Source: an uncultured Syntrophobacteraceae bacterium (GTDB taxonomy: Bacteria; Desulfobacterota; Syntrophobacteria; Syntrophobacterales; Syntrophobacteraceae). Taken from it: 8,077 nucleotides of DNA. This document shows positions 1 to 5,951 of the stretch, in pieces (within the stretch, counting starts at the first letter, position 1; each line of letters starts with the position of its first letter). The stretch lies in the NCBI GenBank assembly GCA_937889795.1, contig CALBZH010000167.1:1-8077 (forward strand), in the 5' to 3' direction. Position numbers and translations under genes: made by a program. Under the pieces are notes generated by a model. That model ran no database searches, had not been told where the DNA came from, and worked only from the letters and a program-made list of their open reading frames with translations.

Positions 1-255
1 GGCCCCAAACCCCATATGCTGCCCCTGAACGATCTGACCCGAGCCCGTTGCCCCAATCAGGATCGCGGATCCGGTGACGGACCTGATTCCGGCAAGCAAT
101 TCCTGCAGATTGTACCTGGGAGACGTGAACACAACAACAAGGGCCGGCCGCTCTCCAGCCAAACCCGCCACGGCCGCCCGCGCAGCCTCCTGTCCCGCCT
201 CCGTTGCGTCAATCGCCGCACTCGTACCCGTTCCTGCTCGCACGTTCATACTCAT
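1..255 (-). CDS. FIST-domain sensory protein, N-terminal part (runs off left edge)
   Basis: The first 85 codons of a minus-strand gene are open to the window edge. After a short leader comes an Ala-rich helix (about residues 14-33). It is followed by ALVVVFTSPRYN (38-49), a hydrophobic strand ending in a small-ligand-pocket style turn, then LQELLAGIRSVTG (50-62) and LIGATGSGQIVQG (67-79). This order matches the start of the FIST N domain, where a [VF]F.SP.Y sequence precedes the helix and a 'LIG.T..G.I' strand follows. FIST domains are predicted intracellular sensors of small ligands, possibly amino acids, and are often joined to signalling output domains; the output here lies outside the window. 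ATG at 255 is used, but a second ATG at 249 lies 8 nt after GGAAG and may be the true start. The gene begins 16 nt after the stop of the Cys-rich gene, so the two are very likely cotranscribed. The family call is from memory of the motif pattern, not from a search. Confidence 0.75.
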   Translation of the reverse strand, partial: MSMNVRAGTGTSAAIDATEAGQEAARAAVAGLAGERPALVVVFTSPRYNLQELLAGIRSVTGSAILIGATGSGQIVQGQHMGFGA

Positions 256-271
256 ATCTTCCCCATTTCGC

Positions 272-523
272 TCATGCATCGTCCTTGCACGTAGCGTCAG
301 AGCTCTGACAGAAGATCTCGGCATCGAGCCTTACGATGGATCCACCCGGCAGCATATTTTCGGGCGGTTTTGCCCCGTGCTTCAAAAGATGCTGCTTTCG
401 CCTGCACTCGCCCTGTTTCGTTCCCCTGCAGTATTCGGCAATGATCCCATCGCATACCGCCACATGGGTCTTCGAAAATCTTTCAAAGAACGCGCACGTC
501 GAAATCAGCTCACAGTCAGGCAT
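272..523 (-). CDS. Small Cys-rich protein, FIST-operon partner
   Basis: This is an 83-residue protein with seven cysteines (positions 4, 10, 24, 32, 40, 72, 79). The pattern CELISTCAFF near the N-terminus, YCRG at 31-34 and C40-R-R, then PPENMLPGG (53-61), resembles a family of small Cys-rich proteins and N-terminal modules seen beside or fused to signalling proteins in Deltaproteobacteria. The cysteines could bind a metal or act as a redox sensor, but no function is established here. The start is ATG at 523 rather than the TTG at 541, because AGGAG (530-534) sits 6 nt upstream of it. There is no signal peptide, so the protein is probably cytoplasmic. It lies 16 nt upstream of the FIST gene and 86 nt downstream of the PIN-GNAT gene. 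Overlapping plus-strand frames lack comparable support. Confidence 0.72.
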   Translation of the reverse strand: MPDCELISTCAFFERFSKTHVAVCDGIIAEYCRGTKQGECRRKQHLLKHGAKPPENMLPGGSIVRLDAEIFCQSSDATCKDDA

Positions 524-529
524 CGGATG

Positions 530-534
530 CTCCT
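530..534 (-). promoter_or_regulatory. Ribosome binding site deciding the start of the Cys-rich gene
   Basis: AGGAG on the minus strand is 6 nt from ATG at 523. It favours this start over the upstream TTG at 541, which would place the Shine-Dalgarno inside the coding region. Confidence 0.7.
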
Positions 535-554
535 GTTTCAACCGTTCCTTCCGA

Positions 555-575
555 TGGGGAGTCGATCGCTCCCCA
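555..575 (-). promoter_or_regulatory. Perfect 7-bp inverted repeat in the leader of the Cys-rich/FIST operon
   Basis: TGGGGAG and CTCCCCA flank a 7-nt spacer whose last 6 bases (CGATCG, 563-568) are themselves palindromic. The repeat lies between the PIN-GNAT stop and the Cys-rich start. No T-run follows on either strand, so it is not a typical intrinsic terminator. An operator, an mRNA leader hairpin or an RNA-stabilising end for the upstream transcript are all possible. The inverted repeat is seen directly; its role is inferred. Confidence 0.4.
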
Positions 576-592
576 CGGCTGTTCTTGCCCTA

Positions 593-607
593 TCATTTCT
601 CGTGCCA
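593..607 (-). promoter_or_regulatory. Candidate sigma-54 promoter for the Cys-rich/FIST operon
   Basis: The minus strand reads TGGCACG, four bases, then ATGA. The -24 element matches the sigma-54 consensus (TGGCACG-N4-TTGC) perfectly. The -12 element keeps only TG of TTGC, with A replacing the normally conserved final C. It lies directly after the PIN-GNAT stop codon and about 70 nt before the Cys-rich start, a sensible promoter position. The imperfect -12 box keeps confidence low. No activator-binding site was identified. Confidence 0.27.
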
Positions 608-609
608 CA

Positions 610-2085
610 TCAGCCCGTTGAAGCCAGCACTGCATCGAAAGCCGCGTCCGTAAGCCTCACGATGCGTTGCGGGGCGCCTTTCAAAATGCCCTGTCTTACC
701 AGCCAGGACTGACTCAAGGGACGTCGGAAATGCTTCACCAGCCGAAACAGCATCACACTTGTCGGCTTCGTCGCCATCTGCTCGATTTCGTGCATCGAAT
801 AGACGGTGCGACGTCCCATGCGGCAGGCGATGGCCTCGGCATCTTGGAAGGTCTCGAGTGATTCAACGACCCCCACGCTCGTGAGAGCCCGCTCGTCACC
901 CGAACGAAAGAACAACGCCACGTCGCCGGCGGCGACTCTCCTCGTTTGGGCGTGACAGAGGCAGGCCAGCTTGATCGCGTTTCCAGTGGCGTTGGAGCTG
1001 GTGAACATCGAGAGCTGACGCCCGGAGGGCGGGTGATAGTCGGGGAAAAGGTTGCGATGGTGCTTTGGTCGAAGGGGAACGAGAAGCTTTTTCACCGCCG
1101 GATCGCATCGAAAATGAGGGAAGTACCTTTTCAGGTAATCCAACGGCTCGAGCATATCAGCGGGTGGTTCAACAGGGTGTGACTTGAGATACACCGCATC
1201 CCGGCCATCGGCGCCGGGATGGCTTCCAATGCGAGCAAAGCCGAAGTCCTCGAGCATCCTGAAGAGGCAGGGGTGACGCTCGACGTTGCCATGCATGAAA
1301 ATGCTTTCCAGGCGGTTGTCGGTCGCATGGCGAAAAGCGGCTTTCAGGAGGAGCTCGCCGATCTTCCTGCTTCGAAGCGCTGGACTGACCTCAAAGGTAT
1401 GGAGCTTCAGAGCAGGGCGATCCAGCCTCAGCCCCTCTTCCGTGATAACGGCGTTGTCCTGACGGGCATAGATGCAAAGGGCCCCCGGAATCCCGGTCTG
1501 CTCCCAGACGACCCATGCCCTTCGCTCATCGATGGATTGCTCCGAGAACAAGGGATCGAGCTCGGCAGTGCGCTCGCGCAGACTGTTCACGAGCTCACAG
1601 CCAAGCCCGGGCTTCAACGCCGTAAGGCTCACATCCTGAATCTGTGGCAGCAGCACGGGCGACGTGGCGTGCAGCCTCTGAAGCCAATCGACCGCCGTCT
1701 GGATGGTGAAGACGCGCCGTGACAAGCCACGCTCCCTGGCTTTGTGGAACATACTGGCATCTTCGGTGACCAGTGCATGGACGGCGTCGCGGTGCAGGGC
1801 GTAGAGAAGCTCATTGTCCACCGCATCATTCGGTCGCGTGTAGGCTGTGCTCCAAGGACACGAGGGGCGCTCGTCAAGCCTGGTGTATCGCTTGAGCCTT
1901 TCCAGGTTCTGCTTGCGTCGTTCCGTGTTTGTGTCTCTAGTCAGGTCGTCTTCAGAAGCGGGGTGGTAGAGCAACAGGTGGCTGTTCTCATGGGCCAGGC
2001 TGAGGAGCTCGGCAAGGCCTGCAGCAAGCGCGGGACCGGCACCTTCCGGCGCGACGAGGATCTGGGTGTCGAGGAGAAAACGCAT
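610..2085 (-). CDS. PIN-like nuclease / GNAT acetyltransferase / PUA-EVE-like fusion protein
   Basis: This 491-residue protein appears to have three parts. Residues 1-140 look PIN-like: LLDTQIL with D6, an acidic patch SEDDLTRD (44-51), NDAVDNELL (86-94) and VTEDASMF (106-113, D109), matching the order of acidic metal-binding residues in PIN ribonucleases. Residues about 160-300 resemble a GNAT acetyltransferase, with the strand LKLHTFEVSP and the acetyl-CoA loop RSRKIGELLL (238-247). Residues about 365-485 (IKLACLC, GDVALFFRSG, SVGVVE, LKGAPQRIVRLTD) resemble a PUA/ASCH/EVE-type domain that binds RNA or modified bases. PIN and GNAT domains occur in VapC-like and TacT-like toxins, so an RNA-directed effector is inferred. 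ATG at 2085 has only a weak GAGG upstream, and an in-frame TGA shortly before limits extension. No antitoxin gene is recognised next to it. The linker 300-365 has no assigned fold. Confidence 0.82.
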   Translation of the reverse strand: MRFLLDTQILVAPEGAGPALAAGLAELLSLAHENSHLLLYHPASEDDLTRDTNTERRKQNLERLKRYTRLDERPSCPWSTAYTRPNDAVDNELLYALHRDAVHALVTEDASMFHKARERGLSRRVFTIQTAVDWLQRLHATSPVLLPQIQDVSLTALKPGLGCELVNSLRERTAELDPLFSEQSIDERRAWVVWEQTGIPGALCIYARQDNAVITEEGLRLDRPALKLHTFEVSPALRSRKIGELLLKAAFRHATDNRLESIFMHGNVERHPCLFRMLEDFGFARIGSHPGADGRDAVYLKSHPVEPPADMLEPLDYLKRYFPHFRCDPAVKKLLVPLRPKHHRNLFPDYHPPSGRQLSMFTSSNATGNAIKLACLCHAQTRRVAAGDVALFFRSGDERALTSVGVVESLETFQDAEAIACRMGRRTVYSMHEIEQMATKPTSVMLFRLVKHFRRPLSQSWLVRQGILKGAPQRIVRLTDAAFDAVLASTG

Positions 2086-2180
2086 CGTGATGGGCTGCCT
2101 CGAAAGGTCGGTCGCGCGTGAGCGCGGTCATCGCAAGGCGGACACCACACCACCTGCCACAGAGTGTCCGTCGATCCGGG

Positions 2181-2209
2181 AGTATACGGGGTCAACACGG
2201 GAACGTACA
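2181..2209 (-). promoter_or_regulatory. Weak candidate sigma-70 promoter for the PIN-GNAT gene
   Basis: On the minus strand, TATACT (2181-2186) matches five of six -10 bases. Seventeen bases upstream is TGTACG (2204-2209), matching three of six -35 bases. It would give a leader of roughly 90 nt before the ATG at 2085. A TTGACC also lies just before TATACT but is far too close to act with it. Confidence 0.25.
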
Positions 2210-2278
2210 GGAATAGACCGCGTTTTCCCAGCTCACTGATGATGGTCAAGGATTTCTAGAATCATCCGTTTCGGTTCA

Positions 2279-2307
2279 TTGACCACAAGCGTTTTCCCCG
2301 ATATCCT
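2279..2307 (+). promoter_or_regulatory. Candidate sigma-70 promoter for the coiled-coil gene
   Basis: TTGACC (2279-2284, five of six -35 bases), an exact 17-base spacer, and TATCCT (2302-2307, four of six -10 bases, including the key TA and final T). Transcription would begin near 2314 and give a leader of about 108 nt containing the 2326-2351 inverted repeat. Confidence 0.42.
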
Positions 2308-2325
2308 GCGGCTCGTCACACGACT

Positions 2326-2351
2326 TGCCAGCCCTGATGACAGCTCTGGCA
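2326..2351 (+). promoter_or_regulatory. 6-bp inverted repeat in the coiled-coil gene leader
   Basis: TGCCAG and CTGGCA flank a 14-base spacer. If the promoter at 2279-2307 is used, this lies near the 5' end of the mRNA and could form a leader hairpin; as DNA it could also be a regulator site. The match is perfect but short, so chance is possible. Confidence 0.3.
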
Positions 2352-2421
2352 GGAGCGGGCTTCCCGATTCCCTTGTGAGAATCCTTTGCTAAAGATCGTT
2401 TCCTTATGAAAGCTTGAGACA

Positions 2422-2904
2422 ATGATGCCCATCAAACCTTTTCCATTTATCGAAGCAGACTCGGCGGCTAAGGCAGGAGAGACAGACCACGACGCGGACC
2501 GTCAGGGACGTGCTGCGGACTCGTTGAGCACGTACCAAGAGCTCCGAGGCTACACCGAAAGCCTTTTTGAGGAGTACGAAAGGCTTTGCAGTGAATCCGC
2601 GCGTCTTCGCGATCATGTCACGTCGGTCGAGGCGGAACGGGATGATCTAAGCCGGCAGGTGAGTGATCTGACCGAAAGGCTGTCCTCGCTGGAATCTCAA
2701 GCCGAAATGGCCGCTCAGACGCTCCAGACGGTTCGAGATCATACCGCCAGCTGGATGGAAGAGAACTCCAGCAGGCTCGAAGGCTATGAGCTGATGAAGA
2801 AGCTCTTGCGCGGCCTGTTCGAGAACGCCGACACGGTTTTCACAAGTGTCATCACGACCGAGCAGCGGGAGAAAATGTGCAACCTCCTTGAGCGCCTGCC
2901 CTGA
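2422..2904 (+). CDS. Coiled-coil protein of unknown function
   Basis: A 160-residue protein of no family I recognise. The N-terminal 40 residues are polar and probably disordered (Ala, Asp and Gly rich). Residues about 48-105 show heptad-like spacing with many Glu, Arg and Leu (LFEEYERLCSESARLRDHV, then ERDDLSRQVSDLTERLSSL), typical of a coiled coil that dimerises. The C-terminal 115-160 is a more compact helical region (YELMKKLLRGLF, then a VFTSVITTEQREKM segment). There is no signal peptide or membrane segment, so it is likely cytoplasmic. Two adjacent ATGs (2422, 2425) could start it; only a weak GAGA lies upstream. It is expressed alone and converges on the secreted-protein gene, so neighbours give no clue. 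A structural or adaptor role is only a guess. Confidence 0.7.
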   Translation: MMPIKPFPFIEADSAAKAGETDHDADRQGRAADSLSTYQELRGYTESLFEEYERLCSESARLRDHVTSVEAERDDLSRQVSDLTERLSSLESQAEMAAQTLQTVRDHTASWMEENSSRLEGYELMKKLLRGLFENADTVFTSVITTEQREKMCNLLERLP

Positions 2905-2973
2905 GCATGGCAGCCTCTACTTCCGCTGGACGAAGTCTGTAGGCAGCCAAGTTTGTCTCACCACTTCGAATTC

Positions 2974-3645
2974 TTACCGATGCCCTCGGTGGAGAAATCC
3001 TACGGGCCGGTGACCGCCCGGAGCCCGGTGCCATGGATGATGTCCTCCCCCTCCATGGAAAAAAGGTCGATGACGAGGTCCCCAGTAACCTGGACCTCGA
3101 TAACCGTAAAAGGGGTAACCACCACCCCAGTACACCCCAACGGGAACCGGAGGAACGTAAACCGCGAGGGGCGGGAGAGGAGCGCACACCGGCCGGACGT
3201 AAACCACCCGCGCTTCCGTTCGGTACGCCTCCCGGCGAAAAGCCTGTTGCATTCCCACCGTATTGTGAATCACTCCCTTTTGTTGACTGCAAAGCGCCGC
3301 ATAAACGCTTCTCCCATTGGCTCTTGCCGCCTGCAAGAGGCTCACGCGCTTGGGCGAGAGAGGCATGTAATCAGAGCCCGTCGTGCCTTCGATCCAGACC
3401 TTGTTCTTGAGAGGTTTATAGTAGGTATCGATCAAGACATCAGGCCGTTTCTCCCGGATCGCTTGCCCCGCCAGCTCGGTGAGCTCATCGGGGCCGTGGA
3501 CCTTTACCACCGAAGCACTCCCCCCGGCTGCGTACGCCAGCTCGGGCTCCTCCTCGAATGGGTATCCGGGCTGGGCTGAAGAGGACGCGGCCATCCAAAG
3601 GATTCCCCATGCCACGACGATGAACAAGAACGCTCCCTTCTTCAT
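2974..3645 (-). CDS. Secreted protein with Pro/Tyr-rich and His/Gly-rich C-terminal tail
   Basis: A 223-residue protein I cannot assign to a named family. It starts MKKGAFLFIVVAWGILWMAA, a classic Sec signal peptide (basic n-region, hydrophobic core), with likely signal peptidase I cleavage after ASSSAQ (about residue 25); no lipobox Cys is present. Residues about 45-135 form a modest globular region (VVKVHGPDELTELAG, YKPLKNKVWIEG, a lone Cys119). From about 146 it becomes low-complexity: VVYVRPV and YVPPVPVGVYWGGGYPFYGY, then a Gly/His-rich end (FFHGGGGHHPWH). Such tails occur in envelope proteins and may bind metal or the cell wall; this is inference. The start at 3645 is chosen over an in-frame codon at 3666 because AAGGAGG lies 8 nt before it and the signal peptide then begins properly. 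Confidence 0.75.
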   Translation of the reverse strand: MKKGAFLFIVVAWGILWMAASSSAQPGYPFEEEPELAYAAGGSASVVKVHGPDELTELAGQAIREKRPDVLIDTYYKPLKNKVWIEGTTGSDYMPLSPKRVSLLQAARANGRSVYAALCSQQKGVIHNTVGMQQAFRREAYRTEARVVYVRPVCAPLPPLAVYVPPVPVGVYWGGGYPFYGYRGPGYWGPRHRPFFHGGGGHHPWHRAPGGHRPVGFLHRGHR

Positions 3646-3652
3646 CACGTTA

Positions 3653-3660
3653 CCCTCCTT
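3653..3660 (-). promoter_or_regulatory. Strong ribosome binding site of the secreted-protein gene
   Basis: AAGGAGGG on the minus strand is a near-perfect anti-Shine-Dalgarno match. Its AAGGAGG part ends 8 nt from ATG at 3645. It decides the start and implies efficient translation. Confidence 0.8.
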
Positions 3661-3735
3661 TTCCAAATCCCTCAGGAAATAACCGACTGTCGATAGTTCA
3701 AGAAAAACATGCGGACCATGCTAAATCAAGAGCAT

Positions 3736-3751
3736 GCCCGCGACATCGGGC
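3736..3751 (-). terminator. Weak hairpin just downstream of the glycosyltransferase gene
   Basis: GCCCG and CGGGC flank a 6-base loop, starting a few bases after the glycosyltransferase stop codon on the minus strand. The position suits a terminator, but no U-tract follows directly, so intrinsic termination would be poor. Low confidence. Confidence 0.22.
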
Positions 3752-3755
3752 GGGG

Positions 3756-4745
3756 TTATGTGGACTGGAAGGCGATATCAAGAATGCGCTGCAGGCAGTG
3801 AGACATCGTGTAGGATGAGCACACCTTCTCAAAGCCTTGGCGGGCGATCTGCTCTCGAAGGGAGTCGTTGCGCAGGTAGAAGCGGCATTTGTCCTTGAGC
3901 TCGTCGGCGCTCACGAAAGTATCGATCTCGCGTCCGACCGAGAAGAGCTCCTCGATTTCTTCCACGTACTCCGTGAGGAGGAACGAGCCGCAGCCAAGAA
4001 CGTCAAACACGCGCAGGTTGGGTCCAGACGGCGTGGCCCAGGAGTTGATGTTCACATTCACTTTGGTGGCGCCAAAGAGCAAGGCGGCCTTACGATCATA
4101 AAGCCTCGTGCCGCGGACACGGCTCAGCAGCTCGTGCCGCTCCTTCTTCAGCTCCTTCTTCCAAAGGGGCCCCCAGATGCCCAGGTCCAGGTCCGCGACG
4201 GCGCTCAAGTAATCCCGGCGCCTCTCCTTGAATTTCCCGAGAAACGAGAGATCCGAGCCATACCGGAGCCGCGCATATCGTCCCAACGCCATGGGGTTGT
4301 AGAGCGATGGGTCGGTGCCGTAATTGACGAAGTGGCAGCGCCCCTGGTCGGTTTTCGTGATCTCATCCGCCACCTTCCTCGAAAAGGAAAAGAAATGATC
4401 GAACCACCTGAGGGTCGGATAGAGCGCCTGGAAGCTGTCGGGGTTCTCCACCCACCATCCCACGATGGGAATGTTGTACGTCCGTTTGATGGTTTCAAGA
4501 GTGTCCGGAAAGTAGTTGTAGCCGATCAAGACCAGGAGCAGATCCGGCTTCACTCGCTTCATGCACTCCAGAAGGAGCGCATTCCGGTCTTCTCCAGGGG
4601 CCCGTCTCTTCCGCTGCCACCAGGATGGCTGTGGATCCACGTTCATTCGATGCACGGTGTGGCCGAGGCTCTCCAACGCCCGTTCACATTCAAATCCGAG
4701 CGGTGTCATGTTTCGGTGGAATTTATAGGAGAGAAGGATTCTCAT
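3756..4745 (-). CDS. CgeB-like glycosyltransferase (GT-B fold, group 1 type)
   Basis: A 329-residue cytoplasmic enzyme predicted to transfer a sugar from a nucleotide donor. The N-terminal half opens with strand MRILLSYKF and has PDLLLVLIGYNYFP (67-80), IPIVGWWVENPDSF (92-105) and the interdomain stretch FVNYGTDPSLYNP (139-151), all usual for CgeB-type proteins. The C-terminal half (about 225-325) carries the group 1 glycosyltransferase signature: ATPSGPNLRVFDVLGCGSFL (237-256) followed by EEIEELF and a helix ending REQIARQGFEKV (297-308). CgeB itself is known from Bacillus spore maturation, but the family is widespread in polysaccharide and glycoprotein loci. ATG at 4745 is preferred over TTG at 4769, which lies inside the upstream gene. 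Only 11 nt separate it from the sulfotransferase stop, implying one transcript and possibly coupled translation. Acceptor and sugar are unknown. Confidence 0.85.
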   Translation of the reverse strand: MRILLSYKFHRNMTPLGFECERALESLGHTVHRMNVDPQPSWWQRKRRAPGEDRNALLLECMKRVKPDLLLVLIGYNYFPDTLETIKRTYNIPIVGWWVENPDSFQALYPTLRWFDHFFSFSRKVADEITKTDQGRCHFVNYGTDPSLYNPMALGRYARLRYGSDLSFLGKFKERRRDYLSAVADLDLGIWGPLWKKELKKERHELLSRVRGTRLYDRKAALLFGATKVNVNINSWATPSGPNLRVFDVLGCGSFLLTEYVEEIEELFSVGREIDTFVSADELKDKCRFYLRNDSLREQIARQGFEKVCSSYTMSHCLQRILDIAFQST

Positions 4746-4756
4746 CGCAGCCAGGC

Positions 4757-5644
4757 TCAGTATCCCCAAGCCTTCAGCCGATCGCCCATTTCCTCGGCGA
4801 ACGCGACGAGGTGGGGGTGCTTCCTGAACGCGAAGGCTCGGTCTTTCCGGACTCTCTCAGCTAGTCGGACCACCGCCGACTCCCTCACCGCAAGGTTGGC
4901 GAAATCGGAAAGCTTCTTCAGGACGGGTCCCGGCTCCATGAGAAAATCCTCGTATCGGAATTCCAGCGCCCGCGACCCCAGCCGCACGACATGTTCGTGA
5001 GCTTCTCTCAGATATCTTTCCCACAATTCGAGTCCGGACTGGAGTGACCCGTCTTGAATCGCGTTGGCGAATCCCCAAAGCTTGGGCTCGAGCCAGCGAT
5101 GATACAGCGTTCGGTATTTGATCCTCGATCGGGCGGGCAGCTCTTCCATGGCCCGTTTCATACCCTTGTCGGTGCGCACTTTCATGCTGTTGGCAACATC
5201 GACCCCATGCCGCATGATGTGAACCACCTTGGCATCCGGGAACAGGTCCAGCCAAATGGGCAGGGTATACGTGCTGCGTGGGTCCTTCCAACCCCAAGGC
5301 ATATCCAGGGCGGCCGGAGTACCGTAGCGGAAATACCCTGCCCAGCCCAGAAAAGAAATCGCCCGGCTCGTTTTCATGTAGAAGCCGAGGTAGTCGGCGA
5401 CCAGTTCTCGGAGGTCCGCATGGCCGAGGAGCGCGCGAATGGGCTCCGGGTCCCTCCATGAGCCACGACACTGATCAAGCAGCCACTCGTTTATTTTGAC
5501 AAAAAAAGGATGCTCCCGGTTGTTTCCAGACTCCTTCCCTTTTCCGAGAAAAAGGCCCATCTCTTCCAGCATGCCGGTGATCATGCTGGTCCCTGACCGG
5601 TGCATCCCAATGATGACAAGGGGCGGAACCGCTTCTTTCGTCAT
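4757..5644 (-). CDS. Sulfotransferase family protein (PAPS-dependent)
   Basis: A 295-residue protein of normal length for the family, predicted to move sulfate from PAPS to a hydroxyl or amine of a sugar or other acceptor. The 5'-phosphosulfate loop is IGMHRSGTSMITGML (12-26), a P-loop-like sequence at the N-terminus as expected. WGWKDPRSTYTLPIW (117-131) follows. The 3'-phosphate-binding segment is VVHIMRHGVDVANSM (140-154), with R145 and S153 as the likely phosphate contacts. FRYEDFLMEP (229-238) is the typical later motif. There is no signal peptide or membrane anchor, so it acts in the cytoplasm. ATG at 5644 is chosen because GGGAG (5650-5654) lies 5 nt upstream; ATG at 5698 has no Shine-Dalgarno. 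The downstream CgeB-like glycosyltransferase suggests the acceptor is a glycan precursor. No PAPS synthesis genes are in the window. Confidence 0.88.
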   Translation of the reverse strand: MTKEAVPPLVIIGMHRSGTSMITGMLEEMGLFLGKGKESGNNREHPFFVKINEWLLDQCRGSWRDPEPIRALLGHADLRELVADYLGFYMKTSRAISFLGWAGYFRYGTPAALDMPWGWKDPRSTYTLPIWLDLFPDAKVVHIMRHGVDVANSMKVRTDKGMKRAMEELPARSRIKYRTLYHRWLEPKLWGFANAIQDGSLQSGLELWERYLREAHEHVVRLGSRALEFRYEDFLMEPGPVLKKLSDFANLAVRESAVVRLAERVRKDRAFAFRKHPHLVAFAEEMGDRLKAWGY

Positions 5645-5875
5645 GAGCTCTCCCGCGTCAAGCCGATCCGAGGAGGATCCAGGCTCCAGCTCCTGCATGG
5701 AATGGGATAATCCGACAGAGCAAGATCCTCTCCTCGGGCACTCTCATGAATAGGTTTGGTGGCTTTGCTCTTCAGGATCCAGGCATCCTCTCCCCCATGC
5801 ATGGACGCCCGATTCTCGGCTCAAGATGTACTCGGCTCCCTTTATCACAACGGGTTGGACCGCTACCAGCGATTT

Positions 5876-5918
5876 TGCGGACCTGATCCTGACCGTTCCT
5901 GAGGGTCCGAGTGCGGAC
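5876..5918. promoter_or_regulatory. Candidate operator: TGCGGAC direct repeats and overlapping inverted repeat
   Basis: TGCGGAC occurs at 5876-5882 and 5912-5918, 36 bases apart. The first copy overlaps CGGACC (5878-5883), which pairs with GGTCCG (5904-5909). AraC-family proteins commonly bind direct repeats upstream of a promoter, and these lie just upstream of the -10 candidate at 5943-5951. The repeats are seen; the link to the AraC protein is inferred. Confidence 0.3.
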
Positions 5919-5942
5919 AAGGATGCCGCTGGAGCAGACTTC

Positions 5943-5951
5943 TGGTACACT
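5943..5951 (+). promoter_or_regulatory. Candidate extended -10 promoter for the AraC-family gene
   Basis: TG-G-TACACT fits an extended -10 element, with TACACT matching four of six bases. No good -35 is visible, which is tolerable for extended -10 or activator-dependent promoters. It lies about 63 nt before the GTG start at 6014. Confidence 0.3.

Larger units (their letters stand above)
2086..2421. other. Divergent intergenic region (336 bases) without a convincing gene
   Basis: The region separates the PIN-GNAT gene (minus) from the coiled-coil gene (plus). Small open frames on the minus strand (TTG at 2249, and ATG at 2131, about 45 codons) lack Shine-Dalgarno sequences and run out of frame into the PIN-GNAT gene, so they are not called. 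What can be seen is a plus-strand promoter candidate (2279-2307), a weak minus-strand one (2181-2209) and an inverted repeat (2326-2351). Confidence 0.7.

Noticed and set aside
74..712. 212-codon plus-strand open frame
   Set aside because: It is antisense to the FIST, Cys-rich and PIN-GNAT genes, which have recognisable motifs and better starts. Its own translation has no domain-like pattern.
1941..2249. Possible small antitoxin gene upstream of the PIN-GNAT gene (minus strand)
   Set aside because: It starts with TTG, has no Shine-Dalgarno and overlaps the PIN-GNAT gene out of frame for about 145 bases with a low-complexity translation.
2347..2363. Sigma-54-like TGGCAGG...GC sequence upstream of the coiled-coil gene
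   Set aside because: The distance between GG and GC is one base short of the strict spacing, and the -12 box is poor.
2909..2948. GGCAGCC repeat between the converging coiled-coil and secreted-protein genes as a bidirectional terminator
   Set aside because: The copies are direct, not inverted, so they cannot form a hairpin, and no T-run is present.
3837..5000. 387-codon plus-strand open frame
   Set aside because: It is antisense to the glycosyltransferase and sulfotransferase genes, both with clear catalytic motifs. It is long only because of the GC-rich codon structure of those genes.
5674..5784. AGGATCCAGGC direct repeat exactly 100 bases apart as an attachment or insertion footprint
   Set aside because: An 11-base match is expected a few times by chance in a window this size, and nothing resembling a mobile element lies between the copies.
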